A stretch of DNA of 64,000 nucleotides from Rikenellaceae bacterium (lineage in GTDB: Bacteria > Bacteroidota > Bacteroidia > Bacteroidales > Rikenellaceae), in NCBI GenBank assembly GCA_015059735.1, contig SUZX01000007.1, forward strand, positions 62,001-126,000, read 5' to 3'. The notes beneath the pieces are model-generated. The model was given only the letters and a program-made list of their open reading frames with translations. It had not been told where the DNA came from and did no database searches. A program made the position numbers and the translations under genes. Every line of letters starts with the position of its first letter. Positions within the stretch are counted from its first letter, which is position 1. Below are positions 1 through 8,295 of the stretch, in pieces.

Positions 1-897
1 GATGTACAAGAGATCGGTGGTATTGCCGGTGTATGGATGAACAGCAGCGCAACTGAGCCTGTAACCTTCACTAACTGTACGTTCTCCGGAGAGTTGAAAG
101 CAAATAATGGTTATGTCATCAATACCAAGAAGTTCGGCAACCTTGTTTGCGCAGCTTACAATGCAAATGGTGCCGGCAAACTGATTATCGACGGTGTTGA
201 GTATATGCAGACAACCAATGGCGTAACTGTTGGCGATGACAAGGTTATTGTTGAGACTAGCGATGGTCTGGTTGAGGCTCTTGAAAATGGTAAAGATGTT
301 GTTCTGACTAGCGATGTCAATATTAATCCCGCAGGCATGAGCAACGCTTATGGTACTACCGGTATCAATGTTAAGAATGGTCAAACTATTGATGGCGGAG
401 GCAATACGCTTGATATCAAAGGTGCAGGTGGTACTTGGGATTCGGGTATCAATACGACCGGAGGCCTTATCAAGAATATTACCATTACGGGCTCTTTCCG
501 AGGAATATTTATTAATCATAATAGCGATCATTGCGAGCCTGTTGTTCTTGACAATGTGATTATCGATGGAACCACTTATACCATTTCTTGCGATCAGGGT
601 ATGAATCAAAACCTGATTGCAACCAACTCCACTTTCAACGGTTGGACAAGCTATGCTGCAACAATCGGAACTGTAAGTTTCACAGATTGCAAATTCGGTG
701 AGGGTAGAGGTTATGCTTTCTGCCGTCCTTATGCTCCTACAACATTTACCAATTGCGATTTTGCAGAGGGATATGCGATGGATCCTCGTGCAGAGGTGTC
801 GTTCGAAAACTGCCGTCTCAATGGTGTAAAGTTGACAAGTGACAACATTGGTACACTTGTTACCAGCCGAGTTGAGAATGTTAAAGAGGTAAAATAG
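1..897 (+). CDS. Right-handed beta-helix protein, 3' part only
   Basis: The frame is open from base 1 to a TAG at 895-897, so 298 residues are visible and the true start lies upstream of the window. The protein carries the spaced F-x-x-C/N-x-F pattern typical of parallel beta-helix proteins (FTNCTFSG, FTDCKFGEG, FTNCDFAEG, FENCRLNG), plus the strand-turn stretch NGQTIDGGGNTLDIKG near residues 123-138. Proteins of this fold in Bacteroidales are often surface or secreted carbohydrate-binding or lyase-like proteins; no catalytic motif of a pectate lyase is obvious in this part. A rho-independent terminator follows 25 bases after the stop. Function is unknown; only the fold assignment is supported. 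Confidence 0.7.
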   Translation, partial: DVQEIGGIAGVWMNSSATEPVTFTNCTFSGELKANNGYVINTKKFGNLVCAAYNANGAGKLIIDGVEYMQTTNGVTVGDDKVIVETSDGLVEALENGKDVVLTSDVNINPAGMSNAYGTTGINVKNGQTIDGGGNTLDIKGAGGTWDSGINTTGGLIKNITITGSFRGIFINHNSDHCEPVVLDNVIIDGTTYTISCDQGMNQNLIATNSTFNGWTSYAATIGTVSFTDCKFGEGRGYAFCRPYAPTTFTNCDFAEGYAMDPRAEVSFENCRLNGVKLTSDNIGTLVTSRVENVKEVK

Positions 898-921
898 TCC
901 TCCAACGATTCATACTTTGTT

Positions 922-956
922 CTGCGCTCCTCCTTGCGAGGGGCGCAGTTTTTTTT
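922..956 (+). terminator. Rho-independent terminator after the beta-helix gene
   Basis: A 9-bp stem CTGCGCTCC / GGGGCGCAG (one G-T pair) at 922-930 and 940-948 is followed by eight T residues. Confidence 0.85.
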
Positions 957-1091
957 ATCTCCTTGTTTCGATTTGAGCTATCCCGTTACGCTTATGGTGG
1001 TAGGAGGGTGTCGTAGAATAATGGTTATTTTGCCGATAATGCAAGCGATAGATGCGCTTGCAGGTGATTTCGACCGCACAAATTATAAATG

Positions 1092-1123
1092 AAATCGGTT
1101 GCCCATCATTGGGCAACCGATTT
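1092..1123 (-). terminator. Hairpin terminator downstream of ribH
   Basis: A perfect 14-bp stem (AAATCGGTTGCCCA and its complement, loop TCAT) lies 24 bases past the ribH stop on the minus strand. The rest of the gap 957-1147 holds only a 7-bp hairpin at 1041-1061 (GCAAGCG / CGCTTGC) and no gene. Confidence 0.7.
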
Positions 1124-1147
1124 ATGATGATTCGACTTTGTTTCTGT

Positions 1148-1678
1148 TTAGTTCACCTTACGACGGTCGGGTTCGTGGTCGGGGGATGCGGCATCCATGT
1201 CGATCTGCAACTTCACCATCTGAATAGCTGCGGCTGCAGCTTCGTCGCCTTTGTTACCCAAACGCCCGCCGCAGCGATCTAACGCTTGTTGCATGTCGTT
1301 GACCGTCAGTACGCCGAATGCAATAGGCATGTTCCAATTGATCTGCAACTGCATGATCCCCTGCGTAGCTCCCTGACATACGAAATCGAAATGCGGGGTG
1401 TCACCTTGAATGACGCATCCAAGAGCAATCACTGCATCGACATCTGTGTACTCTGCGAAAAATTGTGCGCCAAGCGGTAACTCGAATGTCCCCGGAACAT
1501 ATTTGATTTGTATGTTGATGTCGGGACATCCGGCACTGCGCAACGTTCGTACAGCACCCTCCAATAACGCGTCGGTAACTTCACGATTCCATTCGGCTAC
1601 GACAATGCCAAAACGCATATTCTCGGCCGAGGGGAGTGGTGAATTGAGTTGCGATAAGTTATGGTGTTTGGTTGCCAT
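1148..1678 (-). CDS. ribH: 6,7-dimethyl-8-ribityllumazine synthase
   Basis: Cytoplasmic enzyme of riboflavin synthesis that condenses 5-amino-6-ribitylamino-uracil with 3,4-dihydroxy-2-butanone 4-phosphate. The 176 residues show family landmarks in order: FGIVVAEWN near the N terminus, VPGTFELPLGAQ, ALGCVIQGDTPHFDFVC with the catalytic His region, and the C-terminal NKGDEAAAAA segment. Length is slightly above the usual 150-165 owing to N- and C-terminal tails. It starts 9 bases after the TPR membrane protein gene and is probably cotranscribed with it. No other rib genes are in the window. Confidence 0.95.
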   Translation of the reverse strand: MATKHHNLSQLNSPLPSAENMRFGIVVAEWNREVTDALLEGAVRTLRSAGCPDINIQIKYVPGTFELPLGAQFFAEYTDVDAVIALGCVIQGDTPHFDFVCQGATQGIMQLQINWNMPIAFGVLTVNDMQQALDRCGGRLGNKGDEAAAAAIQMVKLQIDMDAASPDHEPDRRKVN

Positions 1679-1687
1679 CGGCTTGAA

Positions 1688-2374
1688 TTACTTGTTTTTG
1701 CCGAGGAGTTTTTCTGCCTCCTGAGCCTCCATCGATGCGGGATATTCGCGGATGATACGCTCGAAATATGCGGTTGCGGCGGGAGCATTGCCGGCAGCAC
1801 GCTCGGCCAAACCGGCTTTGCGCAGATAAGTCGGAGCGGTCATGTTGTTATCAGCAGCTTTTACCGCTTTCTCGTAGAATTTCACTGCGGCAGCGTAGTT
1901 ACCCTGCTCAACGGCTACATCGCCCTGCAAACCGAGGTTTTGTGCATTAATCAATGCGCCAGCAAGACCCTTTACAGCCGAATATTGTGCCAAATACTTG
2001 GCGGCATTGGCCCAATCGCCCTTGCGCAGGTAGCAGATACCGGCATAGTGTTTGGCCAAGTTGCCCGACGGGGTCGAGCCATACTGTTCGATCACATTGA
2101 GGAAACCGGCGCCGTTGGCATCTCCTGTGAGAGCCAACTCGAAATCGGGATTTTCGGCCTCGAAGCGGAGTTGTGCCTCGGCGATCATCTCGGCGGCTTT
2201 TTCGGCACGCGGTTGAGAAATTAACGCGCGATAGCCGTAGATGACGGCAGCTATGGCCAATACGGCCAAAATGATATAGGAAAATTTGCGACCGTTGTTC
2301 TCCAAAAAGAGTTCGGTCTTACTCATTGCCTGTCCGAGCGACTCTTGCGGATCGGAGACTTGCTGATTTGCCAT
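1688..2374 (-). CDS. Inner-membrane TPR protein (YfgM-like architecture)
   Basis: 228 residues: a charged cytosolic N terminus, one transmembrane helix at about residues 31-50 (FSYIILAVLAIAAVIYGY), then TPR-type helical repeats (YAGICYLRKGDWANAAKYL; QGDVAVEQGNYAAAVKFYEKAV; YLRKAGLAERAAGNAPAATAYFERII). This architecture matches the YfgM-type tetratricopeptide family, which faces the periplasm and assists secreted-protein handling; the exact role here is inferred only from architecture. It is first in a two-gene unit with ribH and has a good promoter 45-75 bases upstream, divergent from recF. Confidence 0.8.
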   Translation of the reverse strand: MANQQVSDPQESLGQAMSKTELFLENNGRKFSYIILAVLAIAAVIYGYRALISQPRAEKAAEMIAEAQLRFEAENPDFELALTGDANGAGFLNVIEQYGSTPSGNLAKHYAGICYLRKGDWANAAKYLAQYSAVKGLAGALINAQNLGLQGDVAVEQGNYAAAVKFYEKAVKAADNNMTAPTYLRKAGLAERAAGNAPAATAYFERIIREYPASMEAQEAEKLLGKNK

Positions 2375-2418
2375 AAAAAGTATTGTGTTTTTGGTTTATA
2401 ATTGCATATACAGTTTTG

Positions 2419-2448
2419 CAAAGATACAAAACTATTCACAAAGTGCAA
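2419..2448 (-). promoter_or_regulatory. Bacteroidetes-type promoter for TPR-ribH
   Basis: On the minus strand TTG (2446-2448), a 19-bp spacer, and TATCTTTG (2419-2426) match the Bacteroidetes -33/-7 consensus. Transcription should begin near 2413, about 40 bases before the ATG. Confidence 0.75.
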
Positions 2449-2468
2449 TGCTGTCTCGGTATTTTTTG

Positions 2469-2476
2469 TATCTTTG
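2469..2476 (+). promoter_or_regulatory. -7 promoter element of recF
   Basis: TATCTTTG ends 4 bases before the recF ATG. No clear TTG is found at the expected -33 distance. If it is the real -7 box, the transcript would start at or next to the start codon. Confidence 0.55.
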
Positions 2477-2480
2477 TTCC

Positions 2481-3638
2481 ATGTATCTAAAAAAAATATC
2501 GCTACTCAATTTCAAGAATATCGCGCAGGAGGAGTTATCTCTGTGTTCGGGGGTGAATTGTTTGGTCGGTGACAACGGGGCAGGAAAGACCAATGTCATT
2601 GATGCAGTCTATTACCTTTCGATGTGTAAATCGTCGTTGCAGATGACCGATTCGCAGAGTGTGCGTCATGGCGCAGATTTTTTCTTGGCCGAAGGGCACT
2701 ATCTTTCTGATGCAGGTAAAAGCGAGTGTGTGGTGTGTTCCTATTCGCGAAAAGGAGGCAAGATTCTCAAACGCAATGGTAAAGAGTATGAGCGACTTTC
2801 GGATCATGTGGGGCTGTTGCCTGCGGTGATCGTTTCGCCGGCTGATAGTGTGTTGATCAGCGATGCTGCCGACGAGCGTCGTCGCTACCTCAATGCCTTT
2901 ATTTCACAACTCGAACGTTCCTATCTGACCGCCTTGATGCGCTATAATGCCGTGTTGGCCGAACGTAACCGACTGTTGAAGATGCAGCCCGACGAAACGA
3001 TGCTTGCGATCTACGACATGCAACTCGTGGAGCATGGGAAAACGATTCACGCCTGCCGTCAGCGTTTTGTCGAACGGCTGCAACCACTTGTTGCCGAATA
3101 TTATCGCATCCTTTCGGAAGATCGAGAACAGGTAACATTGAGTTATAAATCGGAGTTGAACGAACGACCATTCGAAGAACTTCTGCTCGCCGCGCGACAG
3201 AAAGACCTGATCAACGAGTTCACTACGTCGGGTGTTCATCGCGACGATTTGGTACTGCGCATCGGCGACTATCCGTTGCGTAAATATGGCTCGCAAGGCC
3301 AACAGAAATCGTTCCTCATCGCGTTGAAATTGGCGCAATATGCGATCGTTGCCGAAGAGAAAGGCGAGAAACCGATTCTGTTGCTTGACGATCTTTTCGA
3401 TAAACTCGATGCCTCGCGGGTCGAGCAGCTGATCCGGCTGGTTACGGGCAAGACTTTTGGGCAGATCATGATTACCGATTGCAACCCCACGCGCCTGCGT
3501 TCGATCCTCGACAAGGCCGGTGGCAATTATACGCTGTTTCGGGTCGAAGGGGGGCAAATCATAACCGAATATGCAACAAATGATCCGGAAGTTACTCCTA
3601 TATCCGAAGTGGTTGTTCCTGACAATCTTGATCACTAA
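2481..3638 (+). CDS. recF: DNA replication and repair protein RecF
   Basis: SMC-like ATPase that binds gapped DNA and helps load RecA. I chose the ATG at 2481 (385 residues) because MYLKKISLLNFKNI is the normal RecF beginning; an in-frame ATG at 2385 would add 32 unusual residues and precedes the promoter box. Walker A is GDNGAGKTN near residue 35, the signature-like segment is KYGSQGQQKS, and Walker B is ILLLDDLFDKLD. The DUF721/DciA-like gene follows after 11 bases, a common Bacteroidetes pairing. Divergent from the TPR-ribH unit. Confidence 0.95.
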   Translation: MYLKKISLLNFKNIAQEELSLCSGVNCLVGDNGAGKTNVIDAVYYLSMCKSSLQMTDSQSVRHGADFFLAEGHYLSDAGKSECVVCSYSRKGGKILKRNGKEYERLSDHVGLLPAVIVSPADSVLISDAADERRRYLNAFISQLERSYLTALMRYNAVLAERNRLLKMQPDETMLAIYDMQLVEHGKTIHACRQRFVERLQPLVAEYYRILSEDREQVTLSYKSELNERPFEELLLAARQKDLINEFTTSGVHRDDLVLRIGDYPLRKYGSQGQQKSFLIALKLAQYAIVAEEKGEKPILLLDDLFDKLDASRVEQLIRLVTGKTFGQIMITDCNPTRLRSILDKAGGNYTLFRVEGGQIITEYATNDPEVTPISEVVVPDNLDH

Positions 3639-3649
3639 CCGAAAAAGCC

Positions 3650-3940
3650 ATGAGACGCACGAAAACCATGTTGATAGGAGAGGTGCTCGAAGAGTTCTTC
3701 AAACGCCCCTATGTGGCTGCCAAAGTTGCCGAGGGTAAACTTCCCGATACATGGCGAGCAGTTGTCGGTGATCAGGTGGCCGATCTCACAACCGAACTGC
3801 GCTTGGAGAATCATGTCCTCTATGTGCGGTTGCAGTCGAGTGTCATTCGTTCGGAACTCTTCTATCAACGCGATGCCTTGCGCGATGAGATCAATCGTCG
3901 GTCGGGTGTTCGGTTGGTCAATGTGCTGATTATTCGTTAA
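3650..3940 (+). CDS. DUF721 / DciA-like protein
   Basis: 96-residue cytosolic protein with the DUF721 pattern: LIGEVLEEFFKRPYVAAKV, the central W-x-x-x-V-G (TWRAVVGDQVADLT), then LRLENHVLYVRLQSSVIRSELFYQRDAL. DUF721 contains DciA, which loads the replicative helicase in many bacteria; short Bacteroidetes members share the core domain, but helicase loading is inference for this one. It is 11 bases behind recF and almost certainly cotranscribed. A pair of hairpins follows. Confidence 0.85.
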   Translation: MRRTKTMLIGEVLEEFFKRPYVAAKVAEGKLPDTWRAVVGDQVADLTTELRLENHVLYVRLQSSVIRSELFYQRDALRDEINRRSGVRLVNVLIIR

Positions 3941-4011
3941 AAGGATTCCGATTCGATATGTCGTTTAGATCTCCCCAATAACAGAAACCGTCTAACAAGG
4001 AGACTTACGAT

Positions 4012-4086
4012 AAGAGGCTGTCACAACAAGATTTGTTGCGACAGCCTCTTGGCTTTATACAGGATTCCGGCCAATGCCGGAATCCT
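4012..4086. terminator. Two hairpins between convergent transcription units
   Basis: Hairpin one: 18-bp stem with one mismatch (4012-4029 with 4033-4050). Hairpin two: perfect 11-bp stem AGGATTCCGGC, loop CAAT (4061-4086). They lie between the DUF721 gene (plus) and the end of the glycan locus (minus). Neither has a strong T run. Confidence 0.65.
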
Positions 4087-4101
4087 GAAAAGAGAGTCCA
4101 A

Positions 4102-5859
4102 TTACTCGGTATAGATATCAACCTCTACCAATCCGTAGTAGTAACTACTATTTACGGGTTGAATGGTGAAACGGATATAACGAGCTTTGGTCGGAACAAT
4201 CAGCACAGCGGTCTGATAGCCATCCCAATCATCCCAATGCAGATGTTCAGTCGAATTTGCCGTACCCATCGAACTCCACTTTTGCTTGTCGGAGCTGAGC
4301 TCGATTTGAACATTTTTCAACCTGTAATTGCTACTATAAGCATACATCGCACACAAACGAATCGATTTGATGTTCAACTCTGTACCGCAATCTACTTCGA
4401 TCGTTTCGTAGTCTGCATATGCGTAATCGTAAAGATTGTTGTTGAATAAGTGGGTCAACGTATATCCACCTCCCGTAGCCGAGAATCCGGAGTAGTCGGA
4501 TACCGGATTTCCAACGGGACCCGAAGGATTCGTAGTGAGGTTGTTGTGCTCTACAGCTACTTTGATATAAACCACACCACCAATTTGTGCTGTGGAGAGA
4601 CCCGCAGCTTCCAAGCGTAACGGAATGAGATAACCGTTCTCGTCGTCGAGTTTGGATAGGTCACCAGTCAATTCAAAAGTGATGTCGCTTGACTTGTAAG
4701 CGTTGGCCTCAATAGTGGCAGGAATACCCGAGATCAAGAGATTCTCCGACGGGAATGCTTTGTACGATGTGCCGTTGGCAGCGTTATAAGCTTCGATCAA
4801 CGAATCATCCTGCGTGAGATTTACGGTGTAACCGCCTTCGGCCGGCGTATTGGTCATGGCTTGGATAATACCAGCTGTTACCGAGCCTATTACCGAACCT
4901 GTTGGCAGAATGGAGATCTTGCCGTTTACTTCATACGAAGGAGTGAAGACAACCGGAATAGCCTCGGTTTGAATGATGTTCAAACCGTAGATATACTGAT
5001 AATTGTTGTTGATGACCAATTTGAGGTGGCGTGCGGTGATCGGCGAGAAGAATGCGATTCCGTGCGGGGGATAATAGCCGCTGTCGTCGTAATACATCTC
5101 CGATTGAGTAGCTGTTCCCACTTTGTCGTAAACCACACCGTCGGCCGAATACCACACTTCGACACTATTATAAGCATAATAGTAAGACGTGAGCGTGATA
5201 CCCGAGAAGGTATATTCTTGGCCCATATCGACGAGAAGTTCGGCATTGCGCGATCCCAAGTTGGTGGAACCTCCATTAAAGAGATTGTTTCCGAGGTTTG
5301 TGCTCCAACCCGACTGATCGCTGACCTTGATACCGATCAAGTCTTCCATCGAAGTGATGGGGCGAATCTTCGAGTACTCCTTCTTGTGGAGATCGAGTTC
5401 GAGTTTGCCCTGTTCTTGGGCAGCACTGATGCCCGTAGTTTCGGCAATCGAGAACCGAATCTTCCAATCGGCAGCCTCTTGAATACTTGTGGCAAACGAC
5501 CAATCGGTGATCGTTACCGTTTGCTCGGCACTCATCGAGCCGGCGGGAATGGTAACCTCATCGTTGAACGTGAAGATATTGGGGGTGATACCCTCACCCT
5601 CGACTTCGAGGGCGAGTTTCACCTTCACATTGTTGGATACAGCCTTTGTGAGCTTAACATTCAGTGGAATGTTCAACTCTGCTTTGTTGAAGATTCCCAG
5701 CGGGCAGTGGATGGCTGTCATCGAACTCTCTACCTGATCGATATAGGCGAGCGGCTCGTAATAGTAGGGCAGTTTCTCCTCTGTATCGGGATCCTCGCAA
5801 CTTGCGAATGCGATCAACGACACACTGAACAGTGCTGCGTATTTCAAAAACTTTTTCAT
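4102..5859 (-). CDS. Surface glycan-binding lipoprotein: two DUF1735 and two F5/8 type C domains
   Basis: 585 residues. Signal peptide with lipobox ending in Cys at about residue 21 (LIAFASCED), so predicted outer-membrane lipoprotein. Order of domains: DUF1735 (about 35-150), discoidin/F5-8 type C (about 175-300, SGWSTNLGNNLFNGG to YIYGLNIIQTE), a second DUF1735-like domain (about 305-430), and a second F5/8 type C domain (about 450-585, ending YYYGLVEVDIYTE). This is the layout of non-catalytic surface glycan-binding proteins next to SusC/D. It is last in the five-gene unit, 30 bases after the LamG protein, so it probably helps hold host or dietary glycan at the cell surface. Ligand is not shown by the sequence. 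Confidence 0.85.
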   Translation of the reverse strand: MKKFLKYAALFSVSLIAFASCEDPDTEEKLPYYYEPLAYIDQVESSMTAIHCPLGIFNKAELNIPLNVKLTKAVSNNVKVKLALEVEGEGITPNIFTFNDEVTIPAGSMSAEQTVTITDWSFATSIQEAADWKIRFSIAETTGISAAQEQGKLELDLHKKEYSKIRPITSMEDLIGIKVSDQSGWSTNLGNNLFNGGSTNLGSRNAELLVDMGQEYTFSGITLTSYYYAYNSVEVWYSADGVVYDKVGTATQSEMYYDDSGYYPPHGIAFFSPITARHLKLVINNNYQYIYGLNIIQTEAIPVVFTPSYEVNGKISILPTGSVIGSVTAGIIQAMTNTPAEGGYTVNLTQDDSLIEAYNAANGTSYKAFPSENLLISGIPATIEANAYKSSDITFELTGDLSKLDDENGYLIPLRLEAAGLSTAQIGGVVYIKVAVEHNNLTTNPSGPVGNPVSDYSGFSATGGGYTLTHLFNNNLYDYAYADYETIEVDCGTELNIKSIRLCAMYAYSSNYRLKNVQIELSSDKQKWSSMGTANSTEHLHWDDWDGYQTAVLIVPTKARYIRFTIQPVNSSYYYGLVEVDIYTE

Positions 5860-5889
5860 GTTCTTTTCTTTTTTAATTCATCCGCAAAA

Positions 5890-7047
5890 TTACTTTTTGT
5901 TGGGATTGGTGAAATCTACCACCTCGCTCGACCATGTCGGAGCTACCGAGCAGGTCAGATCACGGCCGTTGCCCGTAGCGTCGTGGTAAACATTACCCTG
6001 TCCCTCGTCAAGTTTCCAATAGCCGAACAGACCATCGGACGTGGGCGATACTTGGCGCGACATGGCATCTTGGATGGCACTGGCCGAAAGAGCCTTCTTC
6101 CAGAAGCGGATCTGTGCCATTTGGGCGTTAGCGCGGAAGTATTGACTGCCCGATGAGCAGAGTTGGAGACTTTCGATTACGTAGTTATTACCCGAGATTT
6201 CCATCGAGCTATCCTCTACACCATTGATATACATCGTACACTTGCCGTTTCCACAAACAAATGCCACATGATACCAAGTGTTGGTTGAGAAGGCTTGGTT
6301 GCTGTTGAACTGCGAACCATAAGTTTTGATCTGCAACTTGTTGTAAGCAACGTCAGCATCACCGAAACGGATATAGATCTCGGTACCGGCCGATACACCG
6401 GCATTGAAGATTGCTTGGTTGTTGATCGAGAACGAGCTCATCCAAATCCAACCTTCGAGAGTCCATTCGGTGGTGGCAATACCCCATGAGCTGTTGCTAT
6501 TAGGTACGTTCTGATAGTTCATCATCGGTACAACCTGACGCAACGGCGTGGTAAGCACGTAGAAGATACGGCTTGTAGCCTGAGTGATACCAACGGGCGA
6601 GCAGGAGCAAACGTCTTTGATGCGCAACGGAATGCAATAAGCATCACCACTATCCGTTGGGAACTCTTTAATGGTAATGGAGATGGCCTCCGACGATACC
6701 GCTCCTGCGGGAATGGTCGTAGTGCCTTCGAACGAGAGAAACTCATCCGGCAGAGCTACATAGTTGGAACCGTTGCGTGTGTTGTACTCATCGAGGAGCG
6801 TCGCATCGGTACCTACCGTAACGGTGATATCGCTGTCCAACGGTTGAGCCAAGCGAACGTGGATCGAAGTCGTGGTCGTGCCGAGGACCGTAATCGTCTC
6901 GGTTTGCTGGGTAAATTTGTCGGCCGGAGCTGCCTCGCTGATGTAGATGCGGTTTCCGATGGGTTGATTATCCGCATTCTCACAACCGGCGAATGCAAAG
7001 AGAACAACACCGAGAGCCGAAGCCTTTATGATTTGATTGAATTTCAT
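5890..7047 (-). CDS. DUF1735 plus LamG-fold surface lipoprotein
   Basis: 385 residues with lipobox FAFAGCEN (Cys about residue 22). A DUF1735 domain fills about residues 35-165; a laminin-G/concanavalin-like domain follows at about 190-380 (WTLEGWIWMSSFSI, AFSTNTWYHVAFVCGNGKCTMYINGVED, MAQIRFWKKALSASAIQ, GLFGYWKLDEGQG). No catalytic motif is seen. It sits between the GH18 gene (gap 18) and the F5/8C protein (gap 30). The family suggests a glycan-binding role on the cell surface, working with SusD and the GH18 enzyme. Confidence 0.85.
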   Translation of the reverse strand: MKFNQIIKASALGVVLFAFAGCENADNQPIGNRIYISEAAPADKFTQQTETITVLGTTTTSIHVRLAQPLDSDITVTVGTDATLLDEYNTRNGSNYVALPDEFLSFEGTTTIPAGAVSSEAISITIKEFPTDSGDAYCIPLRIKDVCSCSPVGITQATSRIFYVLTTPLRQVVPMMNYQNVPNSNSSWGIATTEWTLEGWIWMSSFSINNQAIFNAGVSAGTEIYIRFGDADVAYNKLQIKTYGSQFNSNQAFSTNTWYHVAFVCGNGKCTMYINGVEDSSMEISGNNYVIESLQLCSSGSQYFRANAQMAQIRFWKKALSASAIQDAMSRQVSPTSDGLFGYWKLDEGQGNVYHDATGNGRDLTCSVAPTWSSEVVDFTNPNKK

Positions 7048-7065
7048 AATCTGTCAAGTCTTTGG

Positions 7066-8271
7066 TTATTTGATAACAGGATTCAGGATACCCATAGCCT
7101 CGCGCAGGTATTTATAATCGGTGTCGAAACCGATACGATATGCACCGATACCACCAATCTTAACATCTACACCCGGGTAAGAGTAAAGCGCATAGCCTTT
7201 GAGCTGGTTGACTCTTTGACCGTTGTCAAGTGTGAACGAGGGACCACCGGTCGAGCCGTAAGACTCGAAATTGGAGGTTAGAATCGTCATGCTGACAACT
7301 TGCTCGGCGGTCAATACGCCATTGAAATTGTTGACCAAGCGATTGAGGCGGCTGTCGATCGAACTCTCATAGCCGTCGTTGTAAGCTTGCAGGATAAAGT
7401 AGTTGAGCAATGCACCGTCTTCGGGGTTCAACGTGTCGGGCTCACCATCTACGCAGAGCATCTTGCGTGTACCAGATTTCGGACCCAACTTTTTCGAAAG
7501 TTCGTCGAGCAGGATCGACAAGTGGTCGGGATAGCTGGCAAGGTTACCATAGTGGCCGTAGTTGGGCTCCAAGTCGAGATCGAAACCATCCCAATTGTAT
7601 TTGGCGATGGTGTCAAGCAACGAATTGGCATATTTGCGAATAGCCTTGTCTTTGGCCAGTTCTACTTGCTCGCTGTCATATACGCGGTCACCGTTTTCAT
7701 CGAATACGGTACCACCATACCAACCCCAAAATGCAGCCAAAGCGTCGTTCTCGCTGTAATAATATTTGCCATTTACGACATAGGCGCTTTCGGTGAGCGG
7801 AGTGTTGTCCGGTCCGAGCATCGGTTCTCCGGTTTCGGGATTCAAAATAGGTACTTGCTGGGGTTTGCGAACATCGGCCGGAGTGGTTTGTGCTCCGATG
7901 TTATCTACGATGAAGCACATGAGCACACGGGTACCTTTGATAGTTTGTACCTTGTGCAAGTCGGCTTTCTTCTCGTCGCTCAAGCCATACCAGTTACCCC
8001 ACATCGAAACGAAATCCATCGAGTCGGGCAAACCCATCAGCTGCGAGGTCATCTTTGTACCAACGCCTGTCCAGTCGCTGAACCAACCGAAGGCAACAGG
8101 GTGTTTCTCGGCTTTGTAGGCGCGGAGGTTAGCATAATATTTTTCGCCGTGATTTGCGTCCGTCATGTGCGGATCGTACTTCAATGCCTCGACCTCCGTC
8201 CAATCGCTGCAACGGATAAAGGCAGGAATAGCCAGCACGGCAACGAGCAAAATATTGATCAGTCGTTTCAT
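7066..8271 (-). CDS. GH18 endo-beta-N-acetylglucosaminidase-type lipoprotein
   Basis: 401 residues with a short signal peptide ending at a Cys (residue 21, IRCSDW), so probably surface-anchored. The GH18 catalytic signature DGFDLDLE occupies residues 228-235, with Glu235 as the expected proton donor and the preceding Asp residues in place. The following NYGHYG and the overall length fit the endoglycosidase (EndoH/EndoF-like) branch that cleaves the chitobiose core of N-glycans rather than large chitinases. Its position between SusD and DUF1735 lipoproteins supports cleavage of glycoprotein glycans at the cell surface before SusC import. N-glycan specificity is inferred from family and neighbours. 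Confidence 0.87.
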   Translation of the reverse strand: MKRLINILLVAVLAIPAFIRCSDWTEVEALKYDPHMTDANHGEKYYANLRAYKAEKHPVAFGWFSDWTGVGTKMTSQLMGLPDSMDFVSMWGNWYGLSDEKKADLHKVQTIKGTRVLMCFIVDNIGAQTTPADVRKPQQVPILNPETGEPMLGPDNTPLTESAYVVNGKYYYSENDALAAFWGWYGGTVFDENGDRVYDSEQVELAKDKAIRKYANSLLDTIAKYNWDGFDLDLEPNYGHYGNLASYPDHLSILLDELSKKLGPKSGTRKMLCVDGEPDTLNPEDGALLNYFILQAYNDGYESSIDSRLNRLVNNFNGVLTAEQVVSMTILTSNFESYGSTGGPSFTLDNGQRVNQLKGYALYSYPGVDVKIGGIGAYRIGFDTDYKYLREAMGILNPVIK

Positions 8272-8295
8272 AGTTTGTCTCTTGTTTGCTGATTA

